DNA from: Enterobacter quasihormaechei
Lineage (GTDB): Bacteria > Pseudomonadota > Gammaproteobacteria > Enterobacterales > Enterobacteriaceae
Direction: 5' to 3'
NCBI RefSeq assembly: GCF_004331385.1
Contig: NZ_SJON01000007.1
Span: 144,960 to 208,959, forward strand
DNA: 64,000 nucleotides
In this document: positions 55,955-64,000 of the stretch, one piece after another
Position numbering within the stretch: the first letter of the stretch is position 1
Layout of the letters: every line of letters begins with the position of its first letter
Program-made: the position numbers and the translations under genes
Notes under the pieces: generated by a model
What the model saw: only the letters and a program-made list of their open reading frames with translations
Told to the model about the DNA's origin: nothing
Database searches by the model: none

Positions 55955-58900
55955 TTAATTTTTCAACGGTGTGATCTTTAATTGATTTAGCGGAGTAGGA
56001 TCTATGGCCGCCTCTGGGATACCACCTGAAGTATATCCTCCCGGCAACCAAAATTCATTTGCTCCTCGTTCATTTCCTGTTGGCATTCTTAAACCTGTCG
56101 GATTATTAATATCAACTCTTAAAGGAGCGTCTCCGAGATCACCTGCATTTAACCCTAACAATCTCTCAAGCTTTGGAATGTTCCCACCTGAACGTCTAAT
56201 TAAGTCATCAGCAACGGTCCTTGGCATAACAAAGTGGCCTCCTGGTGGACCTAAATGACTAAATTCAGGATTAATACCCCAAACGAACTTAGTAACCCCT
56301 CCCTTGAATAGTTCTAAATGCCTACTAATTTTTCCTGCATCAAGGTATGTGGCCGGATTAGGGAAATCTGGCTTTGAAATTCCATGAGTAGCTCGGTAGG
56401 CCCGTGCAGCATGACCTCTTGTAGCAAAAGCACCTCGAGTTTTGCTCTGGAAATCATTCCAGCTATTTCTGCACGACAACCCCCACGGATCCACCCACCC
56501 CAGCGCGTTCGGCGCATACTGGTAAAGGTTTATCCCCCCCGCCAGCCCTATCGGGTCCTGCTGCGTAAACCGTCCACAATCCGGGTCATAATACCGAAAC
56601 AGATTGTAGTGCAGCCCTGTCTCGCGGTCCAGGTATTGCCCCTGCATGCGCAGGTTCTGGGAATATCCTGATACCTGCGTTTCGCTTTCCCGCAACAGCT
56701 TGCCCCAGGCGCTGTTTACACCTTCCCAGCGCACCTGCCCTTCGCTATCCGTCATCCGCTCGGGCGTGCCGTTGGGCTGACAGTGGAACCAGAAGATTTC
56801 CGGGGCATCAACCCCGTCGATACGCGCCAGCGGATCGTAGCTGTCCTGATCGCTGTAGACGTAGGTCAGCGGCACATCCCCGTGCACTTCCTGCAACAGC
56901 CGGTACCCTTCCCAGACAAATCGGGTGGTGACCGGCTTACCGGTTGGCTGGCCGCCCAGCATCTGGCGGCGCGTTTTGCTGATTCGTCGCCCGAGCGGAT
57001 CGTAGCGGAAGCTGACCTGCGTCTGCGGCCTGTTGCGGTCCCGCGGTTGGCTGATCACCTCCGTCAGGCGGTGCTCACCGTCGTAGCGGTAGTGCCAGCG
57101 GGTCTGGCCGTTATCTTTCTCCACGGTGCGTCCGTGGACGTCATAGCGCCAGCGAATGCCGTTCAGTTGCGTCAGGCGGTTATGCGTGACCTTCTCAGCA
57201 GAGCCTTCCAGCGGGTTACCGGCTGCATCCCAGCGCCACTGCTCCTGGCCGGGCAGCGTGCCGTCCTGAACCAGCAGACGTCCGGCGCTGTCGTACTGCC
57301 AGCGGTACCAGTTGAACGGGTTATCGTCCCGCTCTTCGCGAACCAGGTTATTACGGTAGTCGTAATCCCAGCGGCGGGACCAGCGGCGCGGCGACGGGCG
57401 CTGGGCGTTGCCGGTAAAGACGTCCCGCCGATGCAGGCGACCAAGGCGGTCGTATTCGCTGCGGGTGGTCAGCAGCCCCTGCGTGCGACTGGTCTCGCGG
57501 TGAAGCTCGTCGCGGGTAAAGTCGGAGACCGACAGCTTATCGAGGGCAATGCTGAGCAAATGTCCGCTGCCGTAGTAGAACTGTTTCAGCTCACGGCCAT
57601 CGGGCAGCGTGACGGAGGTGCGGTTGCCCAGCGCATCATATTCCCACGTCAGCTCCCCGTGCTCGCCCGCTTCGCGCGTCACGCGGCCGAGCGCGTCATA
57701 CTCAAAGGCGAGCTCCTGCTCCGCCTCGGTGCTCCATGCATCGGCTGAAAGCGCAGGATGCAGCCCAATCCGGCTTAACAGCCCGGACGGCGTGTAGTGG
57801 TAGCGGGTCTGCCCTTCCGGCGTGGTGCGGGCCACCAGCTGACCGCTCGCGCTCCAGGCGAAGGCATGGGTGATGGCCTCCGGATGTCCGGCGGCAAAGG
57901 TGCGTGCTATCGTGCGGCCACAGGCATCGTAGCGATACTGCGAGGCCACGCCATCGAGCCCCACCTCTTCCATCAACAGCGAGTCTGCGCCCCAGATAAA
58001 CCGGTACGCTTCGCCGTTTTCGTTTTCCAGAGCAATCAGACGCCCGCGGCTGTCCCAGCGGCGACGAACCTCTTCACCCTGCGTATTACGCGTGGCGGTT
58101 AAGCGCCCCGCGTCATCGTATTTAAACTCGCTCTCTTTCCCGTCGGCACCCGCATGCTTCACCGGCAGGCCACGCTCGTTCCATTTGAGCGACTCTGTCC
58201 ACCCTTCCGGGCGATCGAGCTGTACCGGACGCCCCACGGCATCGTAGCGGTAGCGCGTCTCTTCGCCGTCAGCGCTGATCTCAGCCACCAGCCAGCCCAG
58301 CGGATGATAGCGATACTGAGTAACCCGACCAGAGCAGTCCGTGGCGCGAACCACCTGCCCGGCCTCGTTGTACTCCTGGAAGCGGCTGTTGCCGGCGGCA
58401 TCCACCTCTTCAACAACTTGCCCATACTCGTCCCGACGCAGTTGCGTAACGTGCCCCACTGGATCGACCACGCGCTTCAGCCCGTGGTGTTCGTCATACC
58501 AGAAGCGGGTCGCGCTACCGTCTGCTTCAATGATTGACGCCGGAAGCGCACGGTGCTCCAGCCAGGTGGTGGTGCGGGCGTTACCGTCTGCGTCGATCTC
58601 CTGCACCCGATTGCCCATCTCGTCATAGACGAAGGTGACGGCATTGCCGAGCGGATCGATGCGGCGCGTAAGGAGCTCGTTGTCATCCCACTCGTAGCGC
58701 CAGTTCTCGCCGCGCTCGTCAACGTAGCGAACAATCAGGCTCTGCGCGTTCCAGTAGTGCTTTCGCGTCTGTCCATCGTAGTGCTCGACGGTGGTCAGCC
58801 CGGCGGTTAAATCGTAGCTAAAGCGGCAGCCGTCGCCGGTGCTGGTGCGGTTTTCCACCACGCGCCAGTGGTCGAATTTTTGCCAGCGGTATTCGCTCTC

Positions 58901-60460
58901 CAGCCCGCCCGGCAGGCGGTGCCAGACCATCAGGCCGTTATCGTTATAGCGGTATTCACGGGTCGCTACGCCGGAGGCATCCGTCGCGCTGGCCAGCTGG
59001 CCGCGCCCGTCGTAGCCCCACTGCATCAGCGGCCAGGTGCGGCTTCCGTCAAAATGGCTCGCCGAGGTAACGCGCTGAGGGAAACGCTCGTCCTCATAGC
59101 GCAGGGTGACGTCAATCGCCCGCGGCTCGTCGTGAAGACCGACCAGCCTGCCGTGCTCGTCCCACTCCGTCAGCAGCGCGTTGCCGTATTCATCGCTGAG
59201 GGACGCCAGACGCAGGATGGAGGGGTTAGCGCGGGTCGGTTTATACAGACGCCACACCGCGCCGTCATCGTCGGCAATCGCCACGTCGCCGCTGTAATTG
59301 CGACGGATAATAATGCCTTCGCTAATGCTGTAAAACGCGCGGTCGACCGGTGGCAGCGCAAAGCTCAGCTCGCGCCCGGTTTCGTCGAACCAGGTGGCGT
59401 TGTTTTCTTCCAGCGTCAGGTAGCTGTCAAAGGTGGTTGCCCAGCCGAGGCCAAACAGCCCTTCGCGGTTAGTCAGGCTGTTGTAGCTGCGCTGCCAGCG
59501 CAAAGGAAAGCGCCCCGGCAGCGAGAAATCGAGCTCATCGTCGTCATTCAGCACCTTCACGCCGGTGGCGGCGTGAACCGGGTGCGAGGAGCCGAACACC
59601 GCGTTGACCGCCATATCCGCCAGCATCCCGCCGCCGGCAGACGCCAGCGCGCAGGGCATGTTTTTCAAAATCTTGCCAGGACGCCCGCGCAGCAGGGAGA
59701 GCGCAATCATCCCCAGCGCCAGGCCCGGCGTTTTGCCGCTTTTGATGTCGCGGACCGTCAGCGTGTCGCCGCCGATAATCACGTTCGGGGAGACGTCGTC
59801 GGACACGGTGCCCTCGCAGGTGGTGCGATCTTTCGCGCGCACCGCAGGCTGCCCGTTGATAAAGACGCTTTTGGAGCCTTCAGCCAGATACTGCGGCCCG
59901 GAGTGTTTATCGCACGCCACCTTGTCTTCTTCCAGCGGCGAGGTGCCGGCAGCGGCAGAGGCCACGCTCGGCTGCCACATTTCGCTGCCGAACTGTCCGG
60001 CGGCGGAAAGCAGCATGCCCGCGTAGTCGGCAAAGCTGCCCGGAGACTGCGGCTCAGGGGAAGGAGTATCGGCAGGCGTCAAGGTCCCGGCTGCGCGTGC
60101 AGCCGGGATCGCATTGGTCAGAACGTTGCTGGAACCGGTAGTGATCTTACCCGCAGGCGACGGCGGGAAAAGCGCGTTGCCCAGCCCTTCAGCGGCGTTG
60201 CTGATATCGTCGGTGATCCCGGCGACGTTCGCCAGAACCCCGCCGATAATGCCGCTCAACAGACAGCTGGATCCTATCGCCGCCACGCCTGCGGCAGCGG
60301 CCCCGGCACCCAGCAGCGGAGCCGCGACGGTCGCTGCCGCGCCCACCGCCGCGCCGATCACCGCATAGGCGGCACCTTCCGCCACAATGCTGGTTATATC
60401 AGCAAAAATGCTGGAGTGAATAATCTCGTCGCCCTTACGGGCCGCGTTGTTATCGCTCAT
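55955..60460 (-). CDS. Rhs-family type VI secretion effector (full length)
   Basis: Large polymorphic toxin of 1501 residues. The N-terminus (1 to about 130) starts MSDNNAARKGDEI and has two hydrophobic helices for transfer across the target inner membrane; a PAAR-like segment with CDKHSGPQYL and IIGGDTLTV follows (about 180-240). From about 290 to 1320 come YD/RHS repeats forming the toxin-enclosing shell. The autocleavage motif DPWGL lies at about residues 1323-1327. The last 174 residues are the variable tip, with GAFATRGHAARAYRA, GGHFVMPRTVADDLI and NEFWLPGGYTSGG; its activity is unassigned. It lies 3 bases after eagR. The core is GC-rich and the tip AT-rich, as expected of swapped tips. 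Confidence 0.93.
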   Translation of the reverse strand: MSDNNAARKGDEIIHSSIFADITSIVAEGAAYAVIGAAVGAAATVAAPLLGAGAAAAGVAAIGSSCLLSGIIGGVLANVAGITDDISNAAEGLGNALFPPSPAGKITTGSSNVLTNAIPAARAAGTLTPADTPSPEPQSPGSFADYAGMLLSAAGQFGSEMWQPSVASAAAGTSPLEEDKVACDKHSGPQYLAEGSKSVFINGQPAVRAKDRTTCEGTVSDDVSPNVIIGGDTLTVRDIKSGKTPGLALGMIALSLLRGRPGKILKNMPCALASAGGGMLADMAVNAVFGSSHPVHAATGVKVLNDDDELDFSLPGRFPLRWQRSYNSLTNREGLFGLGWATTFDSYLTLEENNATWFDETGRELSFALPPVDRAFYSISEGIIIRRNYSGDVAIADDDGAVWRLYKPTRANPSILRLASLSDEYGNALLTEWDEHGRLVGLHDEPRAIDVTLRYEDERFPQRVTSASHFDGSRTWPLMQWGYDGRGQLASATDASGVATREYRYNDNGLMVWHRLPGGLESEYRWQKFDHWRVVENRTSTGDGCRFSYDLTAGLTTVEHYDGQTRKHYWNAQSLIVRYVDERGENWRYEWDDNELLTRRIDPLGNAVTFVYDEMGNRVQEIDADGNARTTTWLEHRALPASIIEADGSATRFWYDEHHGLKRVVDPVGHVTQLRRDEYGQVVEEVDAAGNSRFQEYNEAGQVVRATDCSGRVTQYRYHPLGWLVAEISADGEETRYRYDAVGRPVQLDRPEGWTESLKWNERGLPVKHAGADGKESEFKYDDAGRLTATRNTQGEEVRRRWDSRGRLIALENENGEAYRFIWGADSLLMEEVGLDGVASQYRYDACGRTIARTFAAGHPEAITHAFAWSASGQLVARTTPEGQTRYHYTPSGLLSRIGLHPALSADAWSTEAEQELAFEYDALGRVTREAGEHGELTWEYDALGNRTSVTLPDGRELKQFYYGSGHLLSIALDKLSVSDFTRDELHRETSRTQGLLTTRSEYDRLGRLHRRDVFTGNAQRPSPRRWSRRWDYDYRNNLVREERDDNPFNWYRWQYDSAGRLLVQDGTLPGQEQWRWDAAGNPLEGSAEKVTHNRLTQLNGIRWRYDVHGRTVEKDNGQTRWHYRYDGEHRLTEVISQPRDRNRPQTQVSFRYDPLGRRISKTRRQMLGGQPTGKPVTTRFVWEGYRLLQEVHGDVPLTYVYSDQDSYDPLARIDGVDAPEIFWFHCQPNGTPERMTDSEGQVRWEGVNSAWGKLLRESETQVSGYSQNLRMQGQYLDRETGLHYNLFRYYDPDCGRFTQQDPIGLAGGINLYQYAPNALGWVDPWGLSCRNSWNDFQSKTRGAFATRGHAARAYRATHGISKPDFPNPATYLDAGKISRHLELFKGGVTKFVWGINPEFSHLGPPGGHFVMPRTVADDLIRRSGGNIPKLERLLGLNAGDLGDAPLRVDINNPTGLRMPTGNERGANEFWLPGGYTSGGIPEAAIDPTPLNQLKITPLKN

Positions 60461-60463
60461 GCC

Positions 60464-60904
60464 TTACACATTCCGGTTGTCGTTTAGCGTCAGACTTTGC
60501 TTCAGTGCGCTCCAGCGCGCCTCGTCCTCTTCGGTGAAGGCTTTGAGCGACGAGAGGGTAAAAATCATCAATACCGGTTTGCCCGGCGTCTGCACGGCCA
60601 GCTGTTTTTGCCACAGGCGCTGGCCGTTACGGTCAAAGGTGGTTTCAACCTCCAGGCCGTCGATTTTGCCGTCTGGTCCGGCTTTGACGTGCTGGAATTC
60701 ACTCTGGGCGATCTCACCCATCTGAGGACGCAGCACGTCCCACTGACGGTGGAACTCTTGTTCGTAATCGCTACCATCCGGGATGACGCCGCGGCTGACC
60801 ACTACAGATAACCCGCTCTCGTCATCGCGAATGATGTTCATGCTGTTGTCCTGCCAGGCGGCAGGAAATAGGGTGAAGGAACCTTCCTGGAGGGTGTATT
60901 TCAT
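60464..60904 (-). CDS. EagR-type chaperone (DcrB-like, DUF1795)
   Basis: Small cytoplasmic adaptor of 146 residues that shields the N-terminal membrane helices of Rhs effectors and loads them on VgrG. The DUF1795/DcrB-like fold is recognisable from MKYTLQEGSFTLFPAAWQDNS and GLSVVVSRGVIPDGSDYEQEF. The frame is open to 60955, but the family starts MKYxLxEG, so the start is 60904. Its stop lies 3 bases before the rhs ATG; the pair is typical of type VI secretion loci. Confidence 0.9.
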   Translation of the reverse strand: MKYTLQEGSFTLFPAAWQDNSMNIIRDDESGLSVVVSRGVIPDGSDYEQEFHRQWDVLRPQMGEIAQSEFQHVKAGPDGKIDGLEVETTFDRNGQRLWQKQLAVQTPGKPVLMIFTLSSLKAFTEEDEARWSALKQSLTLNDNRNV

Positions 60905-60980
60905 AAGTGAACTCGGGATGATTAGTATTGAGAGAAATAACAGAGGCCAATCCACATTGGCCTTTTTACCGATGATTCTG

Positions 60981-61834
60981 TTATTTAAGCCACTGACCTG
61001 ACTGTTCGACTAAGATATGGCTACCTTTACTGACAATCAATTTCACGGGTGCATACGTCACGGTGTAAACGTCCCGCCATTGCTGTACGTTGAGCCGATT
61101 ATTTTATCTTCGGAGTCGCGCAACGTTTTTCCCATTAAGGAAATCGTACTGTTATCGCTTTTGCGCACGCCGAGATAAACCATCTGGTCACATTCGCTCT
61201 CAAAATGGCCGCACTTGTTTATCAGCGAAATAGCGAATTTATCGGTGTCCAGTTTTCTGGTTTCAGCGTTTTGAACCGAAGCGGCTTTACGTAACGTATA
61301 CCGCAGCGGGGCATAGTAATTTCCTTTTTGAGGAGGAGTAACTAATCGCCATTCCATTTCACGCCCCTTTATTTCCAGAACAGCCCGTCCACCTACGCCG
61401 CCAAACGATGAGTTGAATTCAACGTTGGCATGATTGCCTGCGATCGTACCGCTAAGATTACGCTCATCATCCTCCGGGCAATCTATGCGGTTCCCTTTCT
61501 GGGATATATAGCAATAAGAGCCGGTGATATGGTTGCCTGATTCCGCTAACCGCAGGGTTAATGACGAGTCGTTCTCGACCCCGGCAGCCCAAATCCCGTC
61601 AAAAGGAACCTCACCGGTAACCTCCTCTTCCACCGGCACGTCGATTTTTCGGGCAATATCAGGAGTCCATCTGTCGCCCAGGGCGACAGATTTGTCTCTA
61701 ATCTGTTTGGAAAAATCCTGTTCAGCCAGAATGGGTGGCATAGCCTGCGCTAATACTTCATAACTGCACAAAAAGGTCGAGATCAGGGTAAAACAAAGAG
61801 AAACAAAAAGGCGTTTATTCACGTTAATCGTCAT
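60981..61834 (-). pseudogene. Exported protein with a C-terminal frameshift (candidate immunity)
   Basis: The open frame from ATG 61834 encodes a Sec signal peptide (MTINVNKRLFVSLCFTLIST, cleavage near LAQA) and a mature region with the conserved-looking segments GIWAAGVENDSSLTLRLAE and PLRYTLRKA. It stops at 61058 after GSTYSNGGTFTP. The neighbouring frame continues sensibly as VQQWRDVYTVTYAPVKLIV and ends GQWLK at TAA 60981-60983. Adding one base in the four-T run at 61102-61105 joins the two into 284 residues. So a single-base deletion, or an assembly error, broke the gene. Unknown family; likely periplasmic. Confidence 0.7.
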
Positions 61835-61898
61835 TTGCTGGATAAATATTATGCTACTCACCACTTTAAAAAAACGGTGAGTAATGAAATCAGCATTC

Positions 61899-62411
61899 TT
61901 AGTCGGCGCTAATAGCAACCCCACCCAGGCAGTCAGGTTTTTTTACCGTGAAACTGAAGCTTATTTTTTGCCCATTCTTATCCTTTGGCGCTGTATAACT
62001 GGTCACTTCGTTCTCCGAACGGCCTCGCGGATAATCAGTTAACGTTAGTTGCGGATAATGTTTTTTAACGGTATCAAGAGTGATGCACTGGCCGGACGGT
62101 GCAAAATTCAGTAACGGTGCCATACCATCGCTTTCTTTACTTAAACGTAAATCTATTGCAGTAATGTTGGTTCCATCCGCGAGTTCAACATCGTCGGCAT
62201 TGTAGAAATTGATATATTCATTCTGTTTCGTCAGCTTAAATGACAACGGAGCGTTATTCAGACTTGTAACGGACAACGTTTCGAGTGATGCGCTCATTTC
62301 TGTAATGAACTGCCAAAGATCCTGTTTCTGCATGTTACCTCCTGCCATTCCCGTCGTTAATAAAGCCGCAAGCACCGCACCAGTTTTTAGACTATGGATA
62401 ATTTTTATCAT
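61899..62411 (-). CDS. Exported small protein downstream of vgrG (candidate immunity)
   Basis: Protein of about 170 residues with an N-terminal signal-like segment (IKIIHSLKTGAVLAALLTTGMAGG) and a soluble mature part (QDLWQFITEMSASLETLSV, then CITLDTVKKHYPQ and a C-terminal CLGGVAISAD). Two cysteines could form a disulfide in the periplasm. The start is uncertain: ATG 62411 is chosen, with 62423 also possible; both overlap the vgrG end by about 20-30 bases, implying coupled translation. Unknown family. Its position right after a VgrG with a toxin-like domain suggests immunity. Confidence 0.65.
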   Translation of the reverse strand: MIKIIHSLKTGAVLAALLTTGMAGGNMQKQDLWQFITEMSASLETLSVTSLNNAPLSFKLTKQNEYINFYNADDVELADGTNITAIDLRLSKESDGMAPLLNFAPSGQCITLDTVKKHYPQLTLTDYPRGRSENEVTSYTAPKDKNGQKISFSFTVKKPDCLGGVAISAD

Positions 62412-64000
62412 ACCAACCGCCATAATAATCTTCGTAAAATTGCCCTGTGTTCGACGTTTGTTCGCCTTTACCAAAGATACGGCCTATCTGCGTTCGCGCT
62501 TCACTTTCCTTAATAGTCCCTCGTTCGAGAGAATCATAGATGCGATTATATTGTGAATGATTTGCCGGATTGCCTGCAATACCTATATCTCCACCCTTAT
62601 TGGCTAAGATTTCGCGTTGTACTCGAATATTGTTCAGCGTCGCAGCGCCCTCATCACTGAGAGCACTGTTGAGGTAAGCATCACGCGATGAAAGATCAAT
62701 GTTGGGTTCATATAAAGCGTGGCCACTTTCATGTGACAGAGACTGAACGACTGCATCCGGATTACCGAGCTCATTTTTATCAACGGTAATAACGCGCTTT
62801 TGACGATCGGCGTACGTCCCTTTACCTGCTTCACCCTTTTCAAATGTCCAGCCTCGTTTCTTTAAGGTTGCAATGTCATTCTTCATGGTAGGTGATTTGT
62901 CTACAAGGCTATCTACATCTTTGCCATAACCGCTTGAAGGCACACTGGACGTTGGGGGAGTAGCCGTTTTGGATGTTTCGGCAGGCGCACTGGCAGCCGC
63001 ACCCGCCTTACTCTCCTTTCCCGGCGAAAATTTCTCCTGCACCGCCGCATCAATATCCCCTTTATGCCCTGATCCCGGCGCCGTCGTGCCCGGCTTGGTA
63101 CCCGATGTATTCAGGTGCAGCTTGCCGCCAGTTGTAATGTGGCCATCTCCCTCAACGAAGAAGTTAAACTCTTTACCGATCAGGTTAATTTTGCCGTTAG
63201 CGTTAAGTTCAATCGCGCTTTCACCCGAGACCAGCCGCAGCTTCGTCCCGGACGCGATCACATACTGCTCCACCGCCGCATCCAGCTTGCCTTTCCCCGT
63301 CAGGATCTCGGTTCCGCCTTTCACGGCCTGGATCTGATTAGCCTCGACGCGATGCAGCTCATTTTTCTTCACGTAATGGCTGCGTGCCCCGCCGACGCTG
63401 TGCGTTTCATCATTCTTAACGCTGGTATCCAGATTGCGCTCGGCCTGAATCCACACCTGCTCCGCGCCCGCCTTGTCCTCAAAGCGCAGGGCGTTAGCGT
63501 TATCTACGGAGCCGTCCTTTGTCCGGCTCATAAAACCCATCTGCGTTGCCGCAGCCGGCAGCGCCCACGGCGGCATGCTCGCGTCGTTGTACACGCGCCC
63601 GGTGATAATCGGACGGTCCGGATCGCCGTTGATAAAGTCCACCACCACCTCGTCGCCGACGCGCGGAATTTGCACCCCGCCGTAGCCCTGGCCTGCCCAT
63701 GCGCTCGACACACGCACCCAGCAGGAGCTGGTGTCATCGCCCTTCGCCAGACGGTCCCAGTGGAACTTCACCTTCACGCGGCCATATTTGTCCGTCCAGA
63801 TGCTCTCTCCCTGCGGCCCCACCACTTTCGCCGTCTGCGGGCCGTAGGTGCGCGGCCACGCCGTGGACTGCGCCGGACGGTACGACACCGCCGCCGGAAT
63901 GACGCTGAAATCGGTGCGGTGAATGGTTTCCCCCTCGCCGCTCGCGTAGCGGTTCTCCTCGAAATGATAGCCCGCCGCCGTGACCAGATATTCCCCGTTG
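62392..64000 (-). CDS. vgrG: VgrG spike protein with C-terminal metallopeptidase-like domain (5' part outside window)
   Basis: Type VI secretion spike; the start lies beyond the right edge and about 535 residues are visible. The gp27/gp5-like region reads YGRVKVKFHWDR and VGDEVVVDFINGDPDRPI, then the DUF2345 beta-helix (residues reading GTKLRLVSGESAIELNANG) with FFVEGDGHITTGGKLHLN. After a Ser/Thr/Ala-rich linker a domain of about 160 residues contains LSHESGHALYEP, an HExxH zinc-peptidase motif, with a possible third ligand in the downstream DEGAATLNN. So this is probably a specialised VgrG carrying its own toxin. Two exported proteins follow, then eagR-rhs. Confidence 0.9.
   Translation of the reverse strand, partial: NGEYLVTAAGYHFEENRYASGEGETIHRTDFSVIPAAVSYRPAQSTAWPRTYGPQTAKVVGPQGESIWTDKYGRVKVKFHWDRLAKGDDTSSCWVRVSSAWAGQGYGGVQIPRVGDEVVVDFINGDPDRPIITGRVYNDASMPPWALPAAATQMGFMSRTKDGSVDNANALRFEDKAGAEQVWIQAERNLDTSVKNDETHSVGGARSHYVKKNELHRVEANQIQAVKGGTEILTGKGKLDAAVEQYVIASGTKLRLVSGESAIELNANGKINLIGKEFNFFVEGDGHITTGGKLHLNTSGTKPGTTAPGSGHKGDIDAAVQEKFSPGKESKAGAAASAPAETSKTATPPTSSVPSSGYGKDVDSLVDKSPTMKNDIATLKKRGWTFEKGEAGKGTYADRQKRVITVDKNELGNPDAVVQSLSHESGHALYEPNIDLSSRDAYLNSALSDEGAATLNNIRVQREILANKGGDIGIAGNPANHSQYNRIYDSLERGTIKESEARTQIGRIFGKGEQTSNTGQFYEDYYGGWYDKNYP

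Noticed and set aside
58868..60487. 539-codon plus-strand open frame opposite rhs
   Set aside because: Antisense of the GC-rich rhs core and N-terminus; composition and repeats mirror the rhs codons, with no recognisable domain.
60951..60968. Hairpin GGCCAAT-CCAC-ATTGGCC with T run on the plus strand
   Set aside because: It would terminate only plus-strand transcripts, and no plus-strand gene is present here; kept out of the terminator list.

Overview
The window reads as chromosomal DNA of an enterobacterium close to Enterobacter. Gene order and protein sequences from oppA to ychF follow the Escherichia coli oppA-adhE-tdk-hns-galU-rssBA-purU-tyrT-narGHJI-narK-narXL-chaCBA-kdsA-hemA-prs-pth-ychF stretch almost gene for gene. 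A Klebsiella-type nitrate assimilation cluster (nasFEDCBA with nasR) sits between narL/ychO and ychN/chaC. Type VI secretion cargo (vgrG, eagR, rhs) lies after ychF. No insertion sequence, prophage or CRISPR array was seen.

Layout. 1-8 kb: oppA (cut by the left edge), ychE, adhE with a foldable leader, tdk, hns, galU. 8-12.3 kb: rssB, rssA, ychJ, purU, two tandem tRNA-Tyr genes and an rtT-type repeat. 12.3-25 kb: respiratory nitrate block narI-J-H-G and narK on the minus strand, narX-narL on the plus strand, then the invasin-like ychO. 25-36 kb: assimilatory nitrate block on the minus strand (nasA, a fused nasC-nasB, ABC transporter nasDEF) behind a sigma-54 promoter and a terminator leader that fits control by the ANTAR protein NasR, whose gene lies just upstream. 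36-51 kb: ychN, chaC, chaB, chaA, the operon hemA-prfA-prmC-(sirB2 remnant)-sirB1-kdsA, then lolB-ispE-prs, dauA, ychH, pth and ychF.

51-64 kb is the accessory region. Read on the minus strand it runs: a partial VgrG with a C-terminal HExxH metallopeptidase-like domain; two small exported proteins (candidate immunity), the second broken by a one-base frameshift; an EagR-type chaperone; a full 1501-residue Rhs protein with its own tip and a 65-residue candidate immunity protein. A chain of decayed Rhs modules follows, reaching back to ychF. Two of them are separated by degenerate copies of the 3' end of ychF with its terminator, and one also carries a copy of the ychF-proximal immunity gene. 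Orphan toxin tips and immunity genes lie between these scars. This points to repeated insertion or duplication of rhs-tip modules anchored on the ychF 3' end.

How the parts work together: NarK imports nitrate, NarGHI reduces it during anaerobic respiration, and NarXL senses it and controls narG and narK with FNR; perfect FNR palindromes are visible upstream of both. NasFED, NasB and NasA import nitrate and reduce it to ammonium for growth, under nitrogen (sigma-54) and nitrate (NasR) control. The Rhs and VgrG genes are cargo for contact-dependent competition; the secretion machinery itself is not in the window.
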